Position numbers and translations under genes: made by a program. This document shows positions 9,367-20,900 of a stretch of 64,000 bases of DNA, piece after piece. Source of the stretch: Phytophthora colocasiae (Eukaryota; Oomycota; Peronosporomycetes; Peronosporales; Peronosporaceae); the NCBI GenBank assembly GCA_018806915.1, contig JAGKQI010000098.1, positions 4,030,001 to 4,094,000 of the forward strand, written 5' to 3'. The notes beneath the pieces are model-generated. The model did not search any database, was not told where the DNA came from, and saw nothing but the letters and a program-made list of their open reading frames with translations. Every line of letters starts with the position of its first letter. Within the stretch, counting starts at the first letter, position 1.

Positions 9367-10407
9367 GTAGGACGTAGTACAAGTAGTGAACGTGTACAAT
9401 AAACAGCCCCCAGATGGTGAAGTCAACTTCAATGCGTTGCAGTCGTGAGGTACGGATGCCCCCCAGCGAAAATCCTTCGCGCCGTCGTCTGGGTGGACAT
9501 TGCTTGGGCTCCCAGTGATCGCAGTGGCACCACCTCCACCGGCTCTACTCGGACGCAAGGCGAAAGCTGTTAAAGGCAACTCGCATGGAGTCGTCCAGCC
9601 GTTCGGAGTGGCACAATGACAGCGGCAGCACACCGAGACCACCGCTGATGGCTGCCATTAGCAAGTGCCGAGCGTAGGACGGCGGTGTCGAGTCAGCAAG
9701 CAGGCAGCGGTGCAGTTGTTGTTGCTGCTGCTGTTTCAGTGCTCGACGGTGCTGTTACGATTGGAATCAGCGGCGGTTCGACGCGACGACTAGCTCAAGA
9801 GATGACTGCGTGGAAGCTGATGCCAATTCGGCAAGGGCCATGGTCGCTGCTGCTGCGATATCAGAGCCGGTAGCGGAGGGCGCTGACTACGGGGATGCGG
9901 CTACCGTCGCTAGGACCTCAATGGGGCCGAGGGTAGTAGCTACTACAGCACGACGCCATCGACGGCCACCTCCGAACGCACGACGTTCTGCACCGAAGGT
10001 GACCAACAGGATGGATTCTCCTCCGGCTGCAGCCCCGGAGCGCTGGCTGCCGCGCTGCTCGGCTCAGACGAAATCAGGAGGAACGTGATGCCGTGTGGGA
10101 CCAAAAAGCGTCAAGGCCACGGGCTCTTCTGTCCAGCAGTGGAGGCCAAGTTGAAGCGGTCCCCAGTACGGGGAGGAGATTCGTGTGCAACCCCATCCAG
10201 TCAGTGACGATCGGCGGGCGGAGTCAGCACCGAGAGAATACGCGAGAGTGGCGCGCGGTGTGTCAGCATCCTACGAGCGGTGTAGCCAGCGGCAGAGCGC
10301 GCTTGACCATCCCGAATCCTCCCGAACGCAGCAGACTCAGGTTTGAATTTGCGTCGACCAGAGCACAACTGACCGTGACAGTCTCCATCGACCGACAGAC
10401 GATCGCC
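9367..10407. other. Long upstream region/leader of the HSF-type gene
   Basis: About 1 kb of GC-rich sequence with GCTGCTG/GTTGTTG triplet runs (around 9713-9735 and 9845-9860). The frame of the HSF gene stays open back to 10093 but contains no ATG before 10408, so this part is probably a long 5' UTR. Small open frames such as 9685-9873 and 9810-10088 have no recognisable features. Confidence 0.4.
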
Positions 10408-11232
10408 ATGCACTGCAACACCAGCAGCAGTCCCAGAAGCAGCAACGTCAACGCTACGCGTGAGGTAGCGCCGTTCCTTAAGACCCTGCGCCGAATGCTA
10501 CGTGAAGAGAGCGAAGCCGTGTTGCGCTGGACGCCCGACGGCCGCGCCTTCGAGATCCACGACATGCACGAGATGATGGCGCACGTGCTGCCCAAGTACT
10601 TCAAGCACCGCAAGTACACGAGCTTCCAGCGCCAGCTCAACTACTTCAACTTCCGCAAATGGACCAAATCCAAGGCCATCGTCTGCACCTTCTCCAACGA
10701 CTTCTTCCTGCGCGACCAACCCGAGTTGGCTTGGCGGATCACGCGAAAGAAGTCACTGAGCCCCCACTCACTGCCAAAGTATCGGCCTGCTGCAGCTACC
10801 CGGGCATCCGTCATGCCTTACTGGAAGAGAGAACCGGCCGCAGTGCTTTCGGCCCCGCATCCGACGAGTTTGGAGAATATGCTGCTCCCAGCAGGCGACA
10901 ATAGGCATCACCTGCCCTTCCCAGCGGTGGCAGACAACGATCTTCTATTCAAGCAAATTGACATCCGTCACGTGCAGATGAGTAGGCGATGCAATGGTTT
11001 CAACATGGGAGCTCCGTCGTCGGAACCGTACGCAGCTTCGACTAGGAGCTACGACATGGCCGCTGGTAACAACCACAGCGGTGAGCAGACCGAGCCACTC
11101 GACTGGATCGACTGCCTGCTGCCACCCACGGACGACGCGTACATGTGCATGTACCCAGCGTCGACGCCTGTGGCGCCCTACACTGCGAACCCCATGAACC
11201 TGCGCAAAAGCTTTGAGTTCGCCACTCTTTGA
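10408..11232 (+). CDS. HSF-type DNA-binding domain transcription factor
   Basis: A 274-residue protein. The heat-shock-factor DNA-binding domain lies at about residues 12-110. REVAPFLKTLRRMLREE opens it, with F-x-I-H-D-M later, and KYFKHRKYTSFQRQLNYFNF is the recognition helix with the conserved SFxRQLNxYxF pattern. The winged loop and FFLRDQPELAWRITRK close the domain. No clear heptad oligomerisation region follows, which is common in the expanded HSF-like families of oomycetes and other stramenopiles. These are nuclear factors, and only some respond to heat. The C-terminal half is unremarkable except for an acidic/aromatic stretch (EPLDWIDCLLPPTDD) that could be an activation motif. The start is the first ATG in frame. 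Confidence 0.92.
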   Translation: MHCNTSSSPRSSNVNATREVAPFLKTLRRMLREESEAVLRWTPDGRAFEIHDMHEMMAHVLPKYFKHRKYTSFQRQLNYFNFRKWTKSKAIVCTFSNDFFLRDQPELAWRITRKKSLSPHSLPKYRPAAATRASVMPYWKREPAAVLSAPHPTSLENMLLPAGDNRHHLPFPAVADNDLLFKQIDIRHVQMSRRCNGFNMGAPSSEPYAASTRSYDMAAGNNHSGEQTEPLDWIDCLLPPTDDAYMCMYPASTPVAPYTANPMNLRKSFEFATL

Positions 11233-11604
11233 GCTCGTTCAAAGTGTATAGTCTGTAGCTACGTAGCGAAGGGAGAACGGAGGGATTCCAACCAAGTTGG
11301 AAGCGTAGCAGTCACATGTCTGTAAGTACGTCAACTAAATACTTGTATCTACCACCACTGCACATCGACAATATTCATACCCGCGGGAGAAGAACAGACA
11401 AGCTGAACCCAGCTACTCGTCACGGGTCTCTTCGCAGCATACTCTCGGTGCGGACACCTCTGACCCCCATTCTGAGTTAATCTGAGCCTGTCTTGATGCT
11501 TGCTCCCTCTGTCTGCACACACAGTCAACAGCTCAACAGACAGTCGATGAGCGGAGCAACTGCGGGCGAAGGAGAAGGAGGTGGCACTTGACGGTGAGAA
11601 TTGG
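11233..11604. other. Convergent 3' region between HSF-type and Myb/SANT-like genes
   Basis: This contains the 3' UTRs of two convergent genes. No convincing gene, repeat or RNA is seen. Confidence 0.4.
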
Positions 11605-12579
11605 TCACTCACGTTGCTGACGGGTGGCGTCCGACTCGCGCACGAACGCTCTCACTAGCTCGCGATAGCCCTGTGCCAAGTCAGCGGTGGCGCGCGTGCT
11701 CTGCTCCAGCGACCGCGCGATGGACAGCAGCACACTGCGCTGATCAGCTAGAGCCACCGACGGCGTCTCCGCGTCGCACTGCTGCTGTTCCAATACTCGA
11801 CATTTGGCTGTCTGCTCCTGGAAGATCGCAATGAGGTCCTGAAAGCCGCGCGCCATGCCTGCAGATGCCATTGCACTCTGCTCCACTGACCTGGCTAATG
11901 AGCGACCATAAACACCGTTGACAGCACCTGTCGCCCTGCGGTCTTGTCCTTCTTGGCTGGATCTTGACTGGTAGCTGTCGTCACTTCCAATGGATTCGTC
12001 TCGCTTCCGCTTGTGCCGCGGAGGAGCAGCAGCAGCAGCAGCCTCTTCAGCCACTGGAAGCGTGTTCGTCGCAGTGGTATCAGATTCTTCATCAGCAAGA
12101 TCAATCACTTGTTCTTGTGCCTGTTGCTCTTGTCTGGTCCCTTCTTCCCTAGTTGGAGGAAGTTGCTGCTTCTCCTTCTTTCTTGTCAGTCTCTGCCTCG
12201 GGTTTTCTCCCAGTATCTCCCTCATTCGAGCCTCAAAGGGCCATGGTAACTTTCCCTTAAACGGGTTGCATTTGGGTCGCAATTTCCTGGCGTTCTCCCA
12301 CCAGTCGTCCGTCATGCCCTCTCCATCTGACCGGAAGCCTGGTTGGGCGCATAACCACTTAAGCTCAGCGTAGTCGCTGCGCAGGTTCTTAAATTTGACA
12401 GTCACTTGGGTCTCCGTCCACGGCTGCTCCCGCGGGAAGCTCCTGTTCAGCGACTCTGTGAGCTGTTCGCGCGCGTGTGGCTTGAGCATTACACCACCGT
12501 TCGTGAGGTTCTTCGGGTCGGCGTGCAGGTCGGCGTACAGGTCCAGCAGCGCCATCGTCTCGCTCTCGACGAACAGCAT
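11605..12579 (-). CDS. Myb/SANT-like DNA-binding domain protein
   Basis: A 324-residue reading from the ATG at 12579. The frame also contains an earlier ATG at 12618, but the added residues are AT-rich and unlike the domain. Residues about 1-115 fit the Myb/SANT-like (Myb_DNA-bind_3) fold: E-x-x-x-L-L-D-L-Y-A-D-L, then PWTETQVTVKFKNLRSDYAE, then an SGF-like QPGFRSDGEG and W-W. The middle is low complexity and carries a likely nuclear signal (PPRHKRKRDE). The C-terminal part has two similar helical repeats, YGRSLARSVEQSAMASAGMA and LLSIARSLEQSTRATADLA, which probably form a coiled-coil or helical bundle. The domain class is common both in host transcription regulators and in transposon-derived proteins, so this may be a domesticated gene. 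The function is unknown. Confidence 0.7.
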   Translation of the reverse strand: MLFVESETMALLDLYADLHADPKNLTNGGVMLKPHAREQLTESLNRSFPREQPWTETQVTVKFKNLRSDYAELKWLCAQPGFRSDGEGMTDDWWENARKLRPKCNPFKGKLPWPFEARMREILGENPRQRLTRKKEKQQLPPTREEGTRQEQQAQEQVIDLADEESDTTATNTLPVAEEAAAAAAPPRHKRKRDESIGSDDSYQSRSSQEGQDRRATGAVNGVYGRSLARSVEQSAMASAGMARGFQDLIAIFQEQTAKCRVLEQQQCDAETPSVALADQRSVLLSIARSLEQSTRATADLAQGYRELVRAFVRESDATRQQRE

Positions 12580-12617
12580 CTTATCCCGAGTGTTATAAAA
12601 TGAAAATGCAATAATCA

Positions 12618-12893
12618 TTACCACACAAGGTAGAGCTCAGTGTGAGTGGCAATAACTGCATGAAGACGCGGATGTTTTGCATCACGTATCATTCTCCTCA
12701 CGTCTTGCTGGATAGTGTCGTAATCCCTTCTCCAAATTCTAGCTACGGCAATATCTACCTTTGCTTCCGAGCCTGGATATTGAACACGGACAAAGTTTTT
12801 CACAGCGACCAACAAAGCAAAAGCTGCATAACGACACCAACCTCTTCCTATCGCTTTGCTTCTCTGTGCAAAAGTCTGAGTTCTTGTTCTTCT
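12618..12893 (-). pseudogene. Open frame without start, possible decayed coding exon
   Basis: Between a TGA at 12896-12894 and a TAA at 12620-12618 there is a 91-codon open frame with protein-like composition (AIGRGWCRYAAFALLVAVKN, later RRDYDTIQQDVRRMI) but no ATG near its beginning. Just upstream in another frame, LTKKSEEEQELRLLHREAK runs to a stop, as if a frameshift separated two parts of one ancestral reading frame. Its stop overlaps the first ATG of the Myb/SANT-like frame. It could be a remnant of an older gene or a missed exon. I recognise no family. Confidence 0.22.
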
Positions 12894-12920
12894 TCACTCT
12901 TTTTTGTAAGCTTCTCGCGG

Positions 12921-13323
12921 TCTAACTGACTACATATCTGCCTGTATGCTATCCATAGGCCACAAGCACAGATCTCCCTTTATCTACGGCTACGAGCTCT
13001 ACATCCCCTGAAACAACCACCCACACAGCCACACAAGGTAGACGTCTGCCTCGCTCCATCATAACTCACTAGTCTCAATATTGACTATCTAGGTAACAGC
13101 GTTTCAGTATCAGCTCAATAAAGCGGGTCGTTTCAGGGCTCCACACTCTATCGCTACGCCTCGACGGCCTTCATCGTCCAAGTTGAAGCCTCACCGCACG
13201 AATGGGCTGCATCCTGACCAAAGTCTGTCTGGACGAAGGTGCCGTGGCGTCATCTGAGTCGCCTCTTCTCTCGCAGATTTATTAACTCCCTGTCTTCTGC
13301 TCTACGTACTACTAGACCTACTC
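12921..13323. other. Upstream region of the PP2C gene
   Basis: No confident gene. It contains an upstream ATG at 13202 that opens MGCILTKVCLDEG (a myristoylation-like start) in a different frame from the PP2C and stops after 27 codons unless spliced. Confidence 0.35.
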
Positions 13324-14559
13324 ATGCCGGACGACGCAGCGCCGTACGAAAGCCAACAGGACCAGCCGTCTCGGATGCACGCGCGCCGCCTCTCGAGAGC
13401 GAAGACGACGCTGCTTGTACTGGACGCGAACGACGTCTCAACCGCCGTGGGGCTATCGACGCCCAAGAAGCAACAGGACAAGGACGTGTCGGACGTAAAT
13501 ACAGGAGCCAGTGCGCTCGTTTACGGCGGTGGCGTTCCTGGTGTCGCCTTGGATGCTGATCGAGTGGAGCTACCAGAGTTCACTGGTGTTAAAGAGGGCG
13601 CGTACAGTTCCAGAAGCGGCAGACTCAGGTGGGGCACACGCTGCAGAGCAGGCAACGACCCGCTGCGACGACGAAAGGAGAACCAGGACGCCTTCTGCGT
13701 CTGTGACGCTCTCGCTGACGACGTTGACACTACCTTCTTCTCAGTATTTGACGGCCACGGATCGCAGGGAGCTTTTGTGAGTCATTTTGTCAGGGAACAG
13801 TATCATCGAGCTGTGGCGGACGCGTACGCGCAGCTGATCCCGCGCGCGTCGACAACTAATGGTAATGGGCCCAGTATGTTGACCAGGAAGGTGAGCGTCA
13901 CGTTTGACGTCGTGTCAGAAATCTTCCAGCAAGCGGCGCGGACAGTGGTGGACGCATTAGACGCTAGCGCTATCGACATCAGTGTAAGCGGCACCACGGC
14001 CGTGGCCATGCTGGTCCGCAAGACGGACGTATTTATTGCCAACCTAGGAGATAGTCGAGCTGTCGTCGCGAGATATTCAGAAGACAAGCAGCGCTATGAA
14101 CTGCACTGCGAGACCAAGGATCACAAGCCGGACGTTCCTGAAGAGCGCGCGCGGATTGAGAGGAACAACGGGCGGGTGTTCGAGTGGGGGTCCTATCGCG
14201 TGTGGCTGCAGGACGTGGATATGCCCGGTCTAGCCATGTCGCGCTCGTTTGGAGACGCAGTTGCGAAGACGGTGGGCGTGACAGCCGAACCGGACGTGAC
14301 GATTGTCGAGAAACTCACCTTCTCCGGATCCGACAAGAAGAACGGCGAGCGCCCGCTGGCATTTGCAGTCCTTGCCAGCGACGGCATCTGGGAGTTCATG
14401 ACGACCGATGAATGCATCGATTTTGTGGCTGCGTGCATTGTCAAGTCGGGGATGTCGCCGCAGGAGGCGTGTACGGCGCTCGTGGAGGAGGCGTGCGATC
14501 GATGGGATGCAGAAGAAGACGTCGTGGATGATATCACCGCCGCTGTTGTCTTCTTTTGA
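13324..14559 (+). CDS. PP2C-type protein serine/threonine phosphatase
   Basis: A 411-residue reading from the first in-frame ATG. The PP2C motifs appear in order: RRKENQDAFCV (about residue 120), FFSVFDGHGSQGAFVS, SGTTAVAMLV, IANLGDSRAVV, LAMSRSFGD, FAVLASDGIWEFMT and finally VVDDITAAVVFF. The metal-binding Asp residues are all present. The last motif reads DDIT where most family members have DNIT, a conservative change. The enzyme removes phosphate from Ser/Thr using Mn/Mg. Residues 1-110 are a non-conserved extension. An upstream ATG at 13202 begins MGCILTK, a typical N-myristoylation sequence. It could be joined in frame only by an unusually short 38-bp intron (13239-13276), which would make this a membrane-anchored phosphatase; I regard that as unproven. 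Confidence 0.93.
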   Translation: MPDDAAPYESQQDQPSRMHARRLSRAKTTLLVLDANDVSTAVGLSTPKKQQDKDVSDVNTGASALVYGGGVPGVALDADRVELPEFTGVKEGAYSSRSGRLRWGTRCRAGNDPLRRRKENQDAFCVCDALADDVDTTFFSVFDGHGSQGAFVSHFVREQYHRAVADAYAQLIPRASTTNGNGPSMLTRKVSVTFDVVSEIFQQAARTVVDALDASAIDISVSGTTAVAMLVRKTDVFIANLGDSRAVVARYSEDKQRYELHCETKDHKPDVPEERARIERNNGRVFEWGSYRVWLQDVDMPGLAMSRSFGDAVAKTVGVTAEPDVTIVEKLTFSGSDKKNGERPLAFAVLASDGIWEFMTTDECIDFVAACIVKSGMSPQEACTALVEEACDRWDAEEDVVDDITAAVVFF

Positions 14560-14924
14560 CCAAGAACGGTGTCTACAATACTGTTTTGAATGCGATCGAT
14601 AGAGCATGGCGATGCAGACCTATGGGTCTATGGTCAAGATAGAAAAAATGCTTTCGAGGTAAGCGAAGTAGCTTATTTATTCAGCTCTCAACGATTGAAG
14701 ACGTTCTTGAACTGGACTAATTCGTTGTGGTTTACATTTGTGAACAGTCAAGAAATGGACGAGAAACGGATGTCCTTGGTAGTGGTTTGAGATCCCCACA
14801 AAAATAGTGAGGCGCCTCGCTATCCAACGCCTGAAGACTCCGGACTGAGGATTCTTTGTAGCTCGGCGTGGTGCCTATCGGTAATTGAGTTGTCAATTGC
14901 CAGGACGGAACTGTGGATGCTGCC
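14560..14924. other. Gap between PP2C and the channel gene
   Basis: This contains the PP2C 3' UTR and the channel promoter or leader. The channel frame is open from GTG 14913, and the first ATG is at 14925. Nothing else is seen. Confidence 0.4.
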
Positions 14925-17900
14925 ATGGTCAAGCACGAGTGGCCAGGGCTGTCAGAATTTCGAGATCATGCAGTGAGTGGCGTCGTTTTGCCGCATGTTC
15001 CAGCACACGAAGTGTTGGAGCAGAGAATCGTCCAGGATGCCGAGAGGATCGGACTCTCCAACCTAACCGTTCCTCGACGAACTTCAATTTTTCCAACCTT
15101 TTCGCGGGGGCTTCCTCGCTCGATTCGAGTGATGCCCAAGACGCCAGAAAGCGAAGGCCATTCATGCAGATTGAAAAGACGAAGACAACGGCCGCAGTCT
15201 CTTGTTGTTGTCTTGGAACGGTTCAAGCGGTGGCTTCTGGCCATGAAAAAGTGGTGGACACCTACAAACATCTTAGCAGCAGCGAGTTTTTTCGATTCCA
15301 TGTACATCTTGCTGACTGCTCCTCTACGGGTGGGGTTCTTCTTTGATCCGTGGCAGAACGCACCCTACCACGACGCATGGCAACCGGAACTGATCACGTT
15401 TACGACTGTGGACATGACTGGGAGTGTTCTGCGTCTCTGGAACTCGCGCACCCATTTATCTGTCGGCGTGCGGCTTCTGCTCAATCGTCGAGTAAGCCAG
15501 TCCGAGTTAGCCCAGCAAGAGGACGACGCTGAAGAAGACGAAGGAGACCGGACCAACAGCGTTCGCAGCATTAGAAGCACCACCAGCACGGGAAAGAAGA
15601 GAACGGTACCAGACGGGTGGATCGCGTGGACTATTCTGGTGATGTACTGTATCCCGTGGGAACTCTTCGTGATAGTAGTGCTACGTGGACAACACGTCAA
15701 CACCCTTAATGTATTTGGTATGCTACGGCTTCTTACGGCTCATAACCGAGTAGGTTCTCAGCTTGCGGCGGCGATTGGTGGGATACCGCAGAAATTGGCG
15801 TCCGGTACTGTGGCCAACGTGATGGTTCTTTTCTTCTATGGAGTCTACTTTTGCCATGTTGCAGCGTGCGGGTACATGCTGGTAGCTCATTGGGAATGCG
15901 GATTAGAATTCATGAACTGTACGACCATCCCCAGGGCTTCGGGCTGTTGGGTGCTTCACGATCGACTTGAAAGTGGATCCCATTTCCGACGGTACGTTCG
16001 CACTCTCTACTGGGCGTGTAAGACAGTGGTAACTCTGGGTCAGGGCGACCTCATTCCAGTCACACTAGCCGAAACGGGTTATCGTATCGTGGTGCAGTTC
16101 TTCGCGGGTCTGTGGGTTACTGCCATTTTGACAGCGTACACCTTCTTCTTTACACACAAAGACGCAAATTTAACGAGCAACATCAGCACCCGGTTAGCCC
16201 AAGCAATGCAGGTAAAGAAATCTCTCGGGTGATTTTCAAGTTTTGCAAGTTTACTCACACCTTTTCTGTTTGTAGTTTTTGGAAGCTCGTAAAGCTCCTT
16301 CACAGCTCGTCGCGTCAGTGGACACGTATTTCCAGTACATGCAGCGTACCCGAAATGGCGTAGAAGAAGAGCTGATCTTAGCAGCCCTGCCGCCGCATTA
16401 TCGCACCCAGTGTTCGCACTACGTACGATACAAAGCCATCGCACCGCTGACTATTTTCCGCCGCAGGAAAGGAGCTTTCTTACGGACTGTGATGGGAGCA
16501 CTAGTACGGGACGTGTACGCTCCGGGGCAAACGCTTTTACAACCTGGAGATACAGACGAGATGTTTATCGTCGCATGTGGTGAAGTCCGGCTCATTGACC
16601 CGCGCGGCGCCTGCGCCGGACGTATCTTGGTGGGCAACGCATATGCGGAATACGCGCTTTTCGAGCGCCACTTAGCAAAGTTTCGAGTCGAGGCAGCTAC
16701 GTTCTGCGAGGTTTGGTATCTGCCGACTAAAGCGTTCAAGGCTGCACTGGCGAAACACTTCTCCAAACTCGTGTACGCCTCCTTGTTGCTGCAGCAGTTC
16801 GGTACGAAGTCCTTGGCACATGGGGACGACCGGACGTCTACAATACGGAACGAATCGGAATCGGAATCGCGTGTGGATTCAGTGACGTCTATGAAAACAC
16901 GAGCGCGACATTCCAAGGTGTTTGGGCACGGGAGTCTTCTGCTACAAGCTGTAGAGGCGCGGAAGCTACGAAATGCCGCTGCTGCTATTACCGCTGCCGC
17001 TGCGACGCCAAATGGAGATCGCGTCCTATCTAACAGTTTAACTCAGCTGATTGTGTCAAGGATTGCGCCGTGGCGGATGCCGAACTCGAAGTTTCGTCAG
17101 CATTGGGCCCTGGCTGAATGCTTACTACTGCTGTATCTACTGGCGGAAGTACCGTATCATCTCGCTTTCCAGCGGGGCTTTGGGCTTCTCAATGGAGTTG
17201 CAGGATCTGGAAGTGACGGTACAACCCCTCGAAGTGTTCAAGTCGCGAGCTTTCTCGTGTCGCTTGTAGTAGAGATTTTCTTCTACTCGGACTTGATCCT
17301 ACGAGCCTTCTACTTCGTCCGCTCGTTTCCTGGAGTGGAGATGAAGGAGGAGTTTCTAGGAAATTCGACTCCAGTGGGTGGATCCCTGGAGGCACCAAAC
17401 TCTGCCTTAACTACTCGGAAGTCGCAGATTTTCCAACTGTACTTACAGCACGAAAGTCTCGTCATGGAATTTCTTGCTCTGGCGCCTGCAGCTCTCGCCT
17501 GGGATATTTTACCCAAAGAATTATTTAGCAGACGCAGCGTTCACGTCTTCCGATGCCTGCGATTGCTTCGACTGCTTCGTGTACGGAAGTTACGTGGAAA
17601 ACTACGCGGGGTTTTAACAGGACGTGGATACGGACCTGCACTCCGTCTTTTAGCGGACGTTGTGGTTCTTTCTTCGGCCACAGCACACGCTGCCGCCTGT
17701 GTTTTCTTCGCTGTAGCGGATAGAACGTCGTTCGAGGGCGGGTTACCAGTTAATGGTGTGGCACCAGGGTCGCTCTCACTCCCCACGTGTCTCGAGGACG
17801 CCAGTCGCTTTGACAACTGCACATGGTACATGTACGACCGCAGTGTATTTGACATGGACGCACCGTACTTGCGCTCGATGCTCTGGAGTATCGTCCTGCT

Positions 17901-20900
17901 GTCCACCGTCGGTTTTGGTGATATCGTGGCCTTCTCAACGCGCGAATGCATCGTGGATGCGCTCTGGATCTTCTTCAGCGCCAATATCTGCTACATCACA
18001 AGTTGTGCCTTGTCTAGCGTTCTCGCACAAATCAACGTGCTGGCGACTATCCGTCACGACCGCATCGAGGGGATTAACGTCCTTCTCATGAGCCCCAGCA
18101 TGGCGTCAGTGTCGGATGCAACGAAGCGGATCATTCGTAGTTACTACGAGGCCAAGTGGAAACTCAACGGTAGCGCAGTGGGGGACCTGGAGCTGCTCGA
18201 ACACCTCCCGCGCTCTCTGCGTCGCGCTGTATCGTCGCAGTTGTACGCCCCAGATTTGCGCCGTTGTGCACTGTTCGTCGAAGAGTGTGGACTGCGCGCT
18301 GCAAGTACTAACGGAGATGCTGCGTTGTTCATGCAGCAGCTAGCGCTCATGGTTACATGTGAGCACTTCCTACGGAACGTTACAGTCATCAAGGAGGGCC
18401 ATTTGGCTACCGAGTTCTTTGTGGTCCTTAGTGGCGAGCTCGAGTGTCTCCTACCTCCCGTTCCTCTCGAATACAACGAGACTCCAGCCAATAAACTTTT
18501 TTCTGCTACGCGAATGGCAAGACATTCCATCCACCTGGCGGCTACTGCGGCAATGAAACGCACGCGGGACAGCGCACGAATGGCACGAGACTTCACAGCT
18601 TCGACACTTCAGGGAGTTCGTGCGAAAGAGGGAGGCGCACAGCCCAGATCTTCTCTCCGGCCGCGCTTTGATCCTGTGCGAGAGGAAGGGTATTCCGTTC
18701 GATCGCGCTCCTCAACGTCGGAACTTCGTTCACGCTCTTCCATTGTTTCTGGTCGGTCATCCATCACTCCATCCCATCCGATGCCGAGGCCAGTGCTGTC
18801 CGAGATGCCTAGCGATCGTCTACCAAAGCTTCTCCGCTACGGAAGTCTAACGATGGCCATGGGTGCAATGAGAGATCCGACAGTAGCCGATGCAGCTCCC
18901 GTTCCGATCTCCGTGCTGAAACAACACGACTACTTTGGGGAGGAGAGTTTGTCCGACATCGCCAAAGTGTACGAAGTGAGCATCCGGGTGGTGTCCAGCG
19001 CGCGCGTGGCCATGATACGACGTCGGGACTTCTTGGTTTTAGCTGCGCGCTTCCCTCAATACGTGGCCCGACTCCGAAAGCGCAAAGCCGAGCTGCGAGA
19101 GAAAACACGCAAACTAGTGTTCGCTCATCGCGCGAACTTCCAGGGCGAAAGCAACAAGAAGATCATGCGCGTGTTGGGGACATGCACGTCTCTTTATATG
19201 GATAGCAGCAAGTCGAAGCTCGAGAAACGCGGTGCGCGCGTCCTGGACCCGATGATGCCGTTCGCGCGTTGGTGGCACCGCGGCATTGGCTTTATCCTGG
19301 TGTACAATTTCTACATGATCATCTTCCGTCTAGCGTTTCTTCCGTATCCGGACGCTGCTACCATGAGCTGGTTCACTGGGATCGACTACGCACTGGACGT
19401 TCTGCTTTACGCCGATGTGATCTTAAAATTTGGCCACCTGGGATACACTGAGTTTGGAGAGCCCGTTCTCGATCCAGAGTCCATCAAGAAGCACTACCGT
19501 GCCAGTGGACGCCTGTGGCAGGACTGTCTAGGCATGTTGCCTCTATACTACCGCGGTGACCCGTTTGGGATGACTGCTGCCCGATTGCCACGGCTCCTGC
19601 GTTGCCTACAGCTTGGTGAATTACTACAAGAGGTGCATACAGAAATTCAGGAGCGATTCTTGCGGGGTGACGCTGTTCTGCTGAGTATTTTCGACTTAGT
19701 CAAGTTCTTCCTGATCTTTGTGTCGACAGCACACTATATCGCGAGCCTGTACTACCTGCTCGGCTGGACTCAACTGAAGACGAACCTGGTGGACACGAGC
19801 TGGGTGTCTGTGGATCTCATACTGCAGCAGAATCCAGACAGCCCCATGGTGCATTACATGCGCTCGATGTACTGGTGCCTCTCCGCCTTCACTGTAGATT
19901 GCTTTGGGGACATTCTGGCTCGGAACTTCTTGGAGTCTTGCTACGAGTTGTTCACTTGTGTGCTCGGGTGGGTCTTCATCGGACAAGTGATCGGACGGAT
20001 CAACGCCCTAATGATCACACTAAACAAGACCCAGAAGCAGCGCAATGATCGCGTGGAAGACTTTCAACAGTACGCCAAGCAGCGTGCGCTCCCTGATCGT
20101 TTGCGACAGCGAGCCATGAAGGGTCTGACTGTCAAGGCTCGGTGCCAATTGGAACTGGATCTCCACACTACACTTCGAGACCTGCCTGGAGCTTTACGTG
20201 CGCGTGTTACAATGGAAATGTACAGCGAATTGTTGCAGCCTCTGCCCGAATTCACATCGTTGAGTCTTGCGCAGTTAGAGGCCATCGCGCGTGCCCTAGT
20301 TCTCGAGATCTACCTACCTGGAGACATTATTTGCGAATCCAATCGGATCGGGACTCGTTTGTGTTTTCTCAAACGTGGCTGTGCAGAGCGTGTAGCACCT
20401 CGAACAGGGATCGTGTATGGCGCGCTCACGAATGGCGCTCTGTTCGGTGAGTTTGCCTTCTTTTTGCCAGGTGCGAAGCGGCTATTTTTCGTGCGCGCGG
20501 TACGGAGTTGTCAAGTACTTCAGCTTCAGCGTCGTACGTGGGACAGGCTGTGGCCTCCTCCTGTTCGAAGACAAATAGAGCAGGCTGTGCTTTCAGTGGT
20601 GACGCGGTCGTACCGACGGACGGCTTGGGGGTTCTTGAACATCGCCAAGAACTTCTACGTCAAGAATGATACACCGGTGCCTACGCTAGGGCCGAAGCGC
20701 CGATCAACTGTATCACGTCGGTCCATCCCAGTCTTTAAAAGTGTCAAGCCCAGACAACCATCCAGGCCTTCTCTTGCTACTCGCGCCAGTGCCAGTGGAG
20801 CTATGTCGCTGTTGCCTGCAGTCATCCGAGATCCCGTCGTCTCTTTCCGCCGACGCGTTTCAGCGTCAGACATGTCGAGCGTATCAGAGAGAACGGATGT

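Noticed and set aside
10093..10407. N-terminal extension of the HSF-type protein
   Set aside because: The frame is open but has no ATG and an unconserved composition, so it was treated as 5' UTR.
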